DNA of 64,000 bases from an uncultured Saprospiraceae bacterium (GTDB lineage Bacteria; Bacteroidota; Bacteroidia; Chitinophagales; Saprospiraceae). Positions 53,264-61,508 of this stretch are shown piece after piece (position 1 is the first letter of the stretch; every line of letters starts with the position of its first letter). The DNA is taken from positions 1 through 64,000 of the forward strand of contig CALBEE010000110.1 of assembly GCA_937927575.1 (NCBI GenBank). Reading direction: 5' to 3'. The notes under the pieces were generated by a model, which was not told the DNA's origin, ran no database searches, and saw nothing but the letters and a program-made list of their open reading frames with translations. The position numbers and the translations under genes were made by a program.

Positions 53264-55507
53264 ATGAGATATATTCTGCTCTTACTTTGCTTTACTTCTG
53301 TGTCTCTGTATAGTCAGTACACGCACCCGGATGATGGTCTTTTATTTATTGATGATGAAGTTCCAAGGATAGATATATTTATGGACTCTGATTCTCTTGA
53401 TTTATTATTAGAGGATGTATTTAGTAATCATGAATTTCCGGCGACATTTATTTTTACAAGTTCAGGATTAGTAGATACTATAGAGCATGTGGGTGTAAGA
53501 CTTAGGGGAAATACATCTAGAACAGCGGCTAAAAAATCGGTTAAAATTTCATTCAATACTTTCGAAGCGGGTAGGAAGTTTCAAGGAGTAGAAAAACTCA
53601 ATCTTAACGGAGAGCATAATGATCCATCTATCGTAAGATCAAAGTTGGCTTGGGATATCTGTAAGTGGAATAATATCCCTGCTGCTAGAGCGAATCATGT
53701 TCGGTTATATGTCAATAGTATTTATGCAGGACTTTACATAAATGTTGAACATATTGATGAAGAATTTATTCAAAAGCGAATGCAAGATGATACAGGTAAT
53801 CTTTTTAAATGTCTCTATCCTGCAGATTTACATTATAAAGGAAGTGACCCTGACTTATATAAAGAGGAAATTTTTGATAGAAGGGCATACCAACTTAAAA
53901 CCAATACTGAACAAGATGACTATTCTAAGCTGGCTGAATTTATAGATATCTTGAATAATGAAACTACAGAAGATTTCGAATGCGAATTGGAAAGAATATT
54001 TGATGTCGATAATTATCTAAAAATGATCGCCGTAGATGTCCTTACAGCGAATTGGGATGGATCTATCGTCAATAAGAATAATTTCTACTTATATTTTGAT
54101 CCTTGTACTGAGCGATTTACTTATATTCCATATGACTTGGATAATACTTTTGGTATTGATTGGTTCAGTATAGATTGGGCCGTTACAGATGTTTACAATT
54201 GGTCTCAATATTCTGGACAATATCGACCCATATTCGAAAAAATAATGGCTGTTGATGAATATAGAAATCGCTATACGTATTACTTAGAAAGTATTTTGGA
54301 TAATCACTTTAATTCTGATTTTTTGGATGTCTATCTAGATGATAAGCTTGAGCTAATTAAAGATTTTAGACTTAATGATCAATTTGCAGAGGCGGATTAT
54401 GAGTGGACGTATCAAGATTTTATCGATAGTTATGATACTGAACTGGGTGATCATGTAAAGTACGGTATGAAAGACTATATTTCAGTGAGAGCTAATTCAG
54501 CTAGAAATCAATTGGTACAAAATGATATCACTCCAATCATCAAATCTACTGAAGAACGATGGCAGATATTTGATTTAGAACTATTGATAGATATAATCGA
54601 TGATGAAGTTGTGACTGATGTAATGGTTCACTATAAGTTTGAAGATAATGAATGGGAGAGTGCTTCGTTGAGCAGTGATGCTGAAGGGAAATGGAGTTTT
54701 AATTATACTGCTGAAGAAGTAGGAAAGTTGATGTATTATGTCACGGCAGAAGATAATGTAGGTCATATTCAGAGATATCCCTCTTGTGCGGAGAAAGAAG
54801 TACAGATGGGATATTTGGAAGTGCCCAATGTCGTTATAAATGAATTTATGGCGAGTAATACTAATGCTCATGCAGATGAATATGGAGAATTTAATGATTG
54901 GATAGAAATCTATAATCCAACGAATCAAGTGATTCCGATTTACAAGTACTACCTTTCTGATGACCCTGATACTCCGAACAAATGGAAGATGCCTAATACT
55001 ATTTTAAGTCCCAATAAATACATGATTATTTGGGCAGATGGCAATCCTTCTCAAGGAGACAGGCACGCAAATTTCAAATTAAAGAAAGGTGGAGAATTCA
55101 TAGGATTATTTCATGAAAAGGATAATCATTTTGCGCCTATTGATACGATTACATTTGGACCTCAAGTAACGGATGAGTCTTCAGCAAGATTACCTAATGG
55201 ATTTGGGGATTTTGAGATTACGACTAATGTTACAGCCAATGGAGATAATGATATATCTACTGCGACCCAAGAATTTGAAATAAGTAATGTTGTAGTATAC
55301 CCTAATCCGGCAAATGATTTTTTAAACATTGATGTGGAAGGCGCTCCGATTCAGCTTTTACAGATTTTCGATGCACGTGGAAAAATCATTTTGGATAATA
55401 TTGAAGTAGGGAAGGTGGATGTAAGTAGTCTGCCTAGTGGTATATATTTCCTTCGTGCTAAAAACATCGATCGAAATTTTGTACATAAAATCGTTTTGGT
55501 AAAATAA
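53264..55507 (+). CDS. CotH-kinase-family protein with lamin-tail domain and T9SS type A signal
   Basis: A 747-residue exported protein (signal MRYILLLLCFTSVSLYSQ). The CotH region (~30-380) has VGVRLRGNTSRTAAKKSVKISF, LNLNGEHNDPSIVRSKLAWDI, GNLFKCLYPADLHYKG, NWDGSIVNKNNFYLYFDP and YIPYDLDNTFGIDWF, with the lysine and metal-binding aspartates of the atypical kinase fold. CotH itself phosphorylates serines of spore coat proteins; the role in Bacteroidota is unknown. Residues ~520-640 form a lamin-tail domain (VVINEFMASNTNAH, FNDWIEIYNPTNQ), and the end is a sorting domain (VVYPNPANDFLNID). It starts 2 bases after the GH13 fusion stop, so it is part of the glucan operon. Confidence 0.92.
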   Translation: MRYILLLLCFTSVSLYSQYTHPDDGLLFIDDEVPRIDIFMDSDSLDLLLEDVFSNHEFPATFIFTSSGLVDTIEHVGVRLRGNTSRTAAKKSVKISFNTFEAGRKFQGVEKLNLNGEHNDPSIVRSKLAWDICKWNNIPAARANHVRLYVNSIYAGLYINVEHIDEEFIQKRMQDDTGNLFKCLYPADLHYKGSDPDLYKEEIFDRRAYQLKTNTEQDDYSKLAEFIDILNNETTEDFECELERIFDVDNYLKMIAVDVLTANWDGSIVNKNNFYLYFDPCTERFTYIPYDLDNTFGIDWFSIDWAVTDVYNWSQYSGQYRPIFEKIMAVDEYRNRYTYYLESILDNHFNSDFLDVYLDDKLELIKDFRLNDQFAEADYEWTYQDFIDSYDTELGDHVKYGMKDYISVRANSARNQLVQNDITPIIKSTEERWQIFDLELLIDIIDDEVVTDVMVHYKFEDNEWESASLSSDAEGKWSFNYTAEEVGKLMYYVTAEDNVGHIQRYPSCAEKEVQMGYLEVPNVVINEFMASNTNAHADEYGEFNDWIEIYNPTNQVIPIYKYYLSDDPDTPNKWKMPNTILSPNKYMIIWADGNPSQGDRHANFKLKKGGEFIGLFHEKDNHFAPIDTITFGPQVTDESSARLPNGFGDFEITTNVTANGDNDISTATQEFEISNVVVYPNPANDFLNIDVEGAPIQLLQIFDARGKIILDNIEVGKVDVSSLPSGIYFLRAKNIDRNFVHKIVLVK

Positions 55508-55523
55508 TTTAAACATTAAACTG

Positions 55524-57368
55524 ATGAGAAATTACATTTTACTTTTAATTTCTTTATTTACTTTTTCATTCGCTAACGCTCAGTCTGTGGATAGAGTGGA
55601 ACCTCCATTTTGGTGGACGGAAATGAATAATCCTGAATTGCAATTGATGCTGTATGGAAAGGATATAGGAGCAATGGAAGTATCCATTAAAGATGCTAAT
55701 ATTAGAGTGGATAAGGTGCATCGACCTGAGAATCAAAACTATTTATTTGTAGATATTACGGTACTGCCTAAAGCGAAGTCTGGCGTTTACGATATCAAGC
55801 TTTCTGAAGATGGCAAAGAGGTAGATTTGAAGTATGAATTTAAGAAAAGAGATAAAAATTCTGCGGCCAGAAAAGGAAATGATGCATCCGATGCTATCTA
55901 CTTAATTACGCCTGATCGCTTTGCCAATGGTGACCTTAGCAATGATGAAGTAGCAGGGATGAAAGAAGGCTTACAAAGAGATAAAGAGTATGGTCGGCAT
56001 GGTGGTGACCTAAAAGGAATTTCTGATCATCTTGATTATATTAATGATTTAGGATTTACGGCTATTTGGTTAAATCCTGTATTAGAAAATGATCAAGAAA
56101 AATGGTCTTACCATGGCTATGCTACTACAGATTATTATCAAGTAGATAGAAGATTCGGTACGAATGAGGAGTATGCGGCATTAGGATTAAGAGCGAAAGA
56201 AATGGGAATCGGAATGATCATGGATATTATCGTAAATCATTGTGGTAGTCATCATTGGTGGATGGCGGATCCACCTTATAAGGATTGGATTAATTATCAA
56301 GATGCGGAGTATCAGCAAACGAATCACAGGAAGTCTACTTTGCTAGATCCTTATAGTTCCAAGATTGATAGAAAGATCATGACGGAAGGATGGTTTGTTC
56401 CTGCAATGCCAGATCTTAATCAGCGCAATTCGTTTATGTCTACTTACCTCATTCAAAATTCGATTTGGTGGATTGAGTACGCTCATATATCTGGTATTAG
56501 GCAAGACACCTATTCCTATCCCTTTAGAGAGTTTATGACTGACTGGACTTGTGCTATTAGAAATGAATATCCTGATTTTTATATAGTAGGAGAAGAGTGG
56601 GTAGAAAATACAGCCGTTATTGCTTATTGGCAAGAAGGAAAAGTAAATTCTGATGGTTATACTTCCTGCCTACCTGGATTGATGGATTTTCCTTTGTGTT
56701 TTGCATTGCACAAGGGACTCACAGAAGAAGAGAACTGGGGTAAGGGACTTATAAGAATGTATGAGTCTTTAGCCAATGATTTTTTATATGCTGATCCTTC
56801 ACAGCTAGTAATATTTCCGGATAACCATGATATGAGTCGGATCTACACTCAATTAGGTGAAGACTATGACTTGTATCAAATGGCAATGGTATATATGCTC
56901 ACTACGAGAGGAATACCTCAGATATATTATGGGACAGAGATTCTAATGTCTAATAAAGGTACTGAGAGTCATGGAGTGATAAGATCAGATTTTCCTGGAG
57001 GATGGAAAGGAGACGAGGTTAGTGTCATGCAGAATGTGGGTTTAAGTCAAGAGCAAAGTGAAGCGAAAAACTTTTTATCTCAGTTGCTGAATTGGAGAAA
57101 AGATAAAACTGTAATTCATACTGGTGATTTGGTGCACTTCGAACCTATGCAAGGAGTTTATACTTATTTTAGATTTAATGATGAGGAAAAGGTAATGGTC
57201 ATTTTGAATAAGAATAAAGAAAACTATGATTTACAATTAGGTCGCTTTGATGAAATGTTGAATGGCGTAGTAAGTGGTGTAAATGTTTTAGATCAAACGA
57301 ATTTTGACTTTACGAAAAACGCCATTACACTTTCTCCCAATACAGCATATATTATCGAGTTGAGATAG
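55524..57368 (+). CDS. SusA-like neopullulanase/cyclomaltodextrinase (GH13)
   Basis: Periplasmic alpha-glucan hydrolase that finishes maltodextrin breakdown. The 614-residue protein has a signal peptide (MRNYILLLISLFTFSFANAQ), an N-terminal cyclomaltodextrinase-type beta domain (VDRVEPPFWWTEMNNPELQLMLYG), then the barrel. GH13 regions are IMDIIVNHCGSHH, ISGIRQDTYSYP (nucleophile D, about residue 327), YIVGEEWVE (acid E, about 356) and FPDNHDMSRIY (D, about 432), and RHGGDLKGISDHLDYINDLG marks the subfamily. No T9SS signal is present, so it should stay in the periplasm, unlike the fusion enzyme. It ends the susC operon and is convergent with the giant ATPase gene. Confidence 0.95.
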   Translation: MRNYILLLISLFTFSFANAQSVDRVEPPFWWTEMNNPELQLMLYGKDIGAMEVSIKDANIRVDKVHRPENQNYLFVDITVLPKAKSGVYDIKLSEDGKEVDLKYEFKKRDKNSAARKGNDASDAIYLITPDRFANGDLSNDEVAGMKEGLQRDKEYGRHGGDLKGISDHLDYINDLGFTAIWLNPVLENDQEKWSYHGYATTDYYQVDRRFGTNEEYAALGLRAKEMGIGMIMDIIVNHCGSHHWWMADPPYKDWINYQDAEYQQTNHRKSTLLDPYSSKIDRKIMTEGWFVPAMPDLNQRNSFMSTYLIQNSIWWIEYAHISGIRQDTYSYPFREFMTDWTCAIRNEYPDFYIVGEEWVENTAVIAYWQEGKVNSDGYTSCLPGLMDFPLCFALHKGLTEEENWGKGLIRMYESLANDFLYADPSQLVIFPDNHDMSRIYTQLGEDYDLYQMAMVYMLTTRGIPQIYYGTEILMSNKGTESHGVIRSDFPGGWKGDEVSVMQNVGLSQEQSEAKNFLSQLLNWRKDKTVIHTGDLVHFEPMQGVYTYFRFNDEEKVMVILNKNKENYDLQLGRFDEMLNGVVSGVNVLDQTNFDFTKNAITLSPNTAYIIELR

Positions 57369-57433
57369 AGTAGGAAACTCAGGAGGAATATTAATCTAGA
57401 TCGGAAGAAGTTTCAAGTGGCATTAGTTAATTT

Positions 57434-60400
57434 TTACATTTTGCCTATCAGTCCCAATAACTGGACACACTTAATAAATTCTCTATTCGTACCCTCTATT
57501 TCAGTTTGACCGGCAGAGCTGTAGAATATTTCACGTAAAGACCTTAGACAACCTTCAATATGTCCTATTATAAGCATCAAGACTTTAAGATGTTCGTATA
57601 GTTCATTGTCTTTTATTTTTATTGTTGCGAATCTATTCGTTCTAAGGTCTGCTTCATTAATGAAGTGATCATATAGATCATAGAATTCCTTTGCTTTGAA
57701 GCCATGAAAATCTTTTATTCGTTTCAAAGAAATTTTTATCGCTTCTTCTGGGCTTATTGCTTTTTTACTTTTTGATTTTCTTTTACTGAAATAATCATTG
57801 ATGTATTTAGATAGGTTATCTCTCTTTACTTGTTCATCCGCTTTTGGTAAAAGGATAAATTCTAAAAATTGCTGGGCAAAATACTTTGCTTTTTTGTCTG
57901 CCTTTTTGGGGGCTTGATCATATTTGAAGTACAGACGCGCTAGTTCCTGTACTGTAAGTAAATTGTCAGATTGTGGATTGAAAATTGCGTTGAAATATTC
58001 TCGACTTACAAGCATAGGCGCATAATCGTATTCTACTACTTCTATTCTCGACCAGAAGTCTGCTGTAAAAGGTTCGTCATCTTGCCTATATATAGCGCCT
58101 AGGTTGGTTGCGGCACATAGTAAGATGTTGTCAGCGATATTGTATCTGGTGCCATCTGGGGATTGAAATATTTTACTTCCTGCAAAAAACGGATTTAATG
58201 ACTTTCGTAAGGCTTCAGGCCATTCTTTGATTTCTTCTATGTTGATTAAAGAGTTAGGTGTTGTGATGGCCTTGGTAAATCCTGCTGGTACACTATACGG
58301 TCCAAATTCTCCAAATTTGATGGCAGTTACTAGACTATTTTTAGACTGCCATTTGTCAGAGGCATGTTCGAAGTATTCTCGATTCATGATTGCTGCGGCA
58401 TACTTTAAGAATGCACTCTTGCCAGTACTTGGTGGTCCAGTCAAAAGTACTATTCCAGAACCGCCAACTAATTGGATCTTTGCTTTTAGGATAAATTCGT
58501 ATAACTTTTGCTTAAAGTAAGGTGTGTTATCAATAAATTCTGGAGTGATGTGAGGTACATTACGTTTTCTAGTTTTTTCTAATTCGTCTCTTTTCTTTTT
58601 TTCTAATGCACATCTGAGGGCTTTTCTTCCTACATTATCTTTTGGTAATAATACTTGGATAGTGGTATTTGCATATTGAGGATAATTGACTTCGGATTTA
58701 TCGCCTTCGCATATAGACCATAATGCCTCTAAGAGGTCATGAGTATATTCGTCATTGGTATACAAATCAAATCGCTCAAAAAAATCATGATATTCCATGC
58801 CATTCAATTCGAATGCTCTTCCGCTTCTAAGATTATCGGTAGTACTAGGTCTATATACTTCCTTATCTGATTCCTTAACAAAGCCAACTAAATATTGGTC
58901 AGGACTCCCTTTTTTTTCAGTCAATTCGATATCCCATTTAGGAAATTTTTGAGTAACTGCTTCAAGATCAACAAAAAGGTGAGGGTCATTTTTGATAAAA
59001 GCGTATTTTCCTTCATGACTTATCCTCTTTTCGAGATTTGTGCGGTTGACTTCTAGGATTCTCCTTCCTAGAATACGGCGCAAATCCATGGCCAATCTTA
59101 CATCGCCATAGTTTTTTTCTAGTTTGGCAATGTCAGTATGAATGTTTTGATAACTAGGATTAGTAGATAGCTTAACATCGGAAAATTCGGAGCTATTATT
59201 GAGTACAAAGAATTCTATGCTATCTCTGATCATTTTGGCTAGTTGATGCTTAGCTGCATTTTTTTCTGCTTCTGCGCTTTCCTGTTCACCTATAATGGCA
59301 AGTCTTCTATTCTCAACTGCTTTGAATAATCTCTTTTGAATAGCTGATGGAGATAATTTTTTCTCTTTAGCTATACTTTGAAGTATATATGGCTGTTTGA
59401 GGAGAGTCATTAATTCTACGGCAGCTGGATGCGTGCCAATTATATTTTCTAGTATTTTTAGTTGGTGAGTATGACTGATTACTTCTTCTATCTCTTTGAT
59501 TTCTCCAGCAATGAATTGTTGTAAGGTATTACCTTCTTTGGCGATCTCTTCCGAGAAAGTTTCCTTTATTTCTTCATGTATGTTTTTAAACTCTCCAATA
59601 ATTTCTGAAATATTATCGGATTGCATATCATTTAATTCTTCCTCATATACTCTTAGTTTATTCAGGATTTCTCGGAAGTCATTCGGGTTTTCTAAATTTT
59701 TGGATTTAGCATAGAATGATCTAGTGGTTACAATTATATTCTTAGATCTTAGATCTTCCAACAGGCTTCTGATTCGTAGCTCAGATGGAAGCATGATATT
59801 GTTAATAGTAGATTTTAAGCGCTGACCAACTAAGAATATATTTTCTTTGTCAGCTTGTGTCATTAGCTCTTCAGTAATATTCTGTCGTGCAATAGAAATT
59901 TTGTCTCGTACGGTTAATAATCCTTCGTATGTGTTTTCGGAAGAGATTAACATGTTCTCTACGTTAGTCTCAAAATCATATCTAGCATTCTCAATTACTG
60001 TAGGAAGCTTATCTTTTGGTGGAGAGATTGCATCTGAAATAGGTTTTGCAAATTGGGTTTTAATGAATAGACTTTCCCCTTTGAATAGATGTGAGAGGTT
60101 CTTGAATATCGTATAGAAATTTTTCTGATCTGTGGGTAATTCTATTTCTTGCAGATTAGTTTTAATAATTATCAATTCGTTGGACTTTTTCTTTCGACAA
60201 ATTAGATGTCCATTTTGATCGATTTCAAAACCTTCCGCATAAGATCCGAATTCCGTGATTTTTTCTGGATGATCAATACTAATATCATAGCAACTAATAA
60301 TTCCATTTTCGTTTTGACAGAAAGCGACGACTAAATTTTCATCCACTCGCATCCATTTTGCTGCTTCTGGTAGTACTATTTTTTTGGGCCATTTATGCGG

Positions 60401-61360
60401 AACTACCGATCTATGTGTGTTGATAATGGTGATTTCTTTATTGTTTGTAAGGATGCTAATTAAGTTGTGGTCGGAAGCCATAATTTTATAACATCTATTC
60501 ACCACATTTAACTTAAGTAAGTTATCCGTATTGTCGACGTAACTGTCAATGCTTATTCTATTTTCGTCAAAATAGAGCTTGTATCGCTCTGTTTCAAAAG
60601 TAGATATGAAAGTTGTGTCGGAAAAATAGTTTTTTACATCCTTCGTTCTAAAGGTTAGAATTTGCTCTAAATTTATGGCAGATTGTGTTCTAACAATGTT
60701 CCATTTATTGGAGGGTAGTAGTCTATCTTCTGCATCTTTAGTTTCTATTATGACAGCTAGTCCGCTTCTTTTATTTAAGGGTGTAATGATAATATTGTCG
60801 GATGGTGTAATATGTACATATCCGTTACCACTTTTCTGTTGCTGATCAATAATAGCACTTAGGAAATTGTAAAATGAGGAATACGATCTCATCATTACAC
60901 TTAATGTACTATTTAAGGATAATGGCTCTAACGTTGGTAATAATTGAAGAATACTGGATTCTGATGTAGGAAGGCCAAATTTTTCATTTATACCTTCAAT
61001 GAAATTATCATTTCCAGCTTCGTAGGTTTCTTTGATAATAGTGTCCATAGAAGATTTTGACTTCAATCTTGCTATATCATTTTCTTTTAGGTTAGAGATT
61101 ATAGCCTCTACATTTACAGTATCATTCTCCAAAAAGTTTTCAGGTAAATAATGATCTACGTCTAGAAGCTTTCCTCTAGCATCAAAGAAACTGAGATTAG
61201 GGCTTCCCTTATATTGTACTACTAGTATATCCTCATCTGCATGCTCTCCTGATAGAATTCGCAATTTTGCAATATCTAAATTATGTACTTCGCTGTGGGT
61301 ATCTGTTTCAAAGTGATTGCTAATTATCTGAAACTTAAATTGTTCCTTTATACTTGACAT
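57434..61360 (-). CDS. Giant DUF3686-like/MoxR-like AAA ATPase with propeller-like and coiled-coil regions
   Basis: A 1308-residue protein without signal peptide. Residues ~150-470 hold strand-rich repeats that may form a propeller (NKEITIINTH, VFAFCQNENGIISCYDIS-like blades). Residues ~480-740 are mainly helical with coiled-coil stretches. A conserved block (FPKWDIELTEKKGSPDQYLVGF) follows, then the C-terminal AAA domain from ~950. This has Walker A GIVLLTGPPSTGKSAFLKYA (~974-982), a MoxR-type Walker B region LINIEEIKEWP in which NIEE replaces the usual DE pair, sensor-1 ILLCAATN and the arginine segment ADFWSRIEVVEYD. The domain order resembles the family called DNA repair ATPase (DUF3686). 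The real role is unknown. Divergent from the VWA gene, its likely partner. Confidence 0.7.
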   Translation of the reverse strand: MSSIKEQFKFQIISNHFETDTHSEVHNLDIAKLRILSGEHADEDILVVQYKGSPNLSFFDARGKLLDVDHYLPENFLENDTVNVEAIISNLKENDIARLKSKSSMDTIIKETYEAGNDNFIEGINEKFGLPTSESSILQLLPTLEPLSLNSTLSVMMRSYSSFYNFLSAIIDQQQKSGNGYVHITPSDNIIITPLNKRSGLAVIIETKDAEDRLLPSNKWNIVRTQSAINLEQILTFRTKDVKNYFSDTTFISTFETERYKLYFDENRISIDSYVDNTDNLLKLNVVNRCYKIMASDHNLISILTNNKEITIINTHRSVVPHKWPKKIVLPEAAKWMRVDENLVVAFCQNENGIISCYDISIDHPEKITEFGSYAEGFEIDQNGHLICRKKKSNELIIIKTNLQEIELPTDQKNFYTIFKNLSHLFKGESLFIKTQFAKPISDAISPPKDKLPTVIENARYDFETNVENMLISSENTYEGLLTVRDKISIARQNITEELMTQADKENIFLVGQRLKSTINNIMLPSELRIRSLLEDLRSKNIIVTTRSFYAKSKNLENPNDFREILNKLRVYEEELNDMQSDNISEIIGEFKNIHEEIKETFSEEIAKEGNTLQQFIAGEIKEIEEVISHTHQLKILENIIGTHPAAVELMTLLKQPYILQSIAKEKKLSPSAIQKRLFKAVENRRLAIIGEQESAEAEKNAAKHQLAKMIRDSIEFFVLNNSSEFSDVKLSTNPSYQNIHTDIAKLEKNYGDVRLAMDLRRILGRRILEVNRTNLEKRISHEGKYAFIKNDPHLFVDLEAVTQKFPKWDIELTEKKGSPDQYLVGFVKESDKEVYRPSTTDNLRSGRAFELNGMEYHDFFERFDLYTNDEYTHDLLEALWSICEGDKSEVNYPQYANTTIQVLLPKDNVGRKALRCALEKKKRDELEKTRKRNVPHITPEFIDNTPYFKQKLYEFILKAKIQLVGGSGIVLLTGPPSTGKSAFLKYAAAIMNREYFEHASDKWQSKNSLVTAIKFGEFGPYSVPAGFTKAITTPNSLINIEEIKEWPEALRKSLNPFFAGSKIFQSPDGTRYNIADNILLCAATNLGAIYRQDDEPFTADFWSRIEVVEYDYAPMLVSREYFNAIFNPQSDNLLTVQELARLYFKYDQAPKKADKKAKYFAQQFLEFILLPKADEQVKRDNLSKYINDYFSKRKSKSKKAISPEEAIKISLKRIKDFHGFKAKEFYDLYDHFINEADLRTNRFATIKIKDNELYEHLKVLMLIIGHIEGCLRSLREIFYSSAGQTEIEGTNREFIKCVQLLGLIGKM

Positions 61361-61460
61361 TCTTCCGCTTTGTTTATGTATTCGTGGCTTTCAGCTCAAA
61401 ATAAGATAAATTTCTTAGGGATATTGCGAATAAGCCTATTAGATTAGTTAACTTTCTACT

Positions 61461-61480
61461 TCGTGGTACATATATCACGA
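61461..61480. promoter_or_regulatory. Inverted repeat in the 148-base AAA/VWA divergent region
   Basis: TCGTG (61461-61465), a 10-base spacer and CACGA (61476-61480) form a perfect 5-bp inverted repeat about 29 bases before the VWA start codon. It could be an operator or a leader hairpin; the short arms make chance possible. Confidence 0.25.
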
Positions 61481-61508
61481 TAATTGTAGAATAGCACCCT
61501 TAAAGTCG

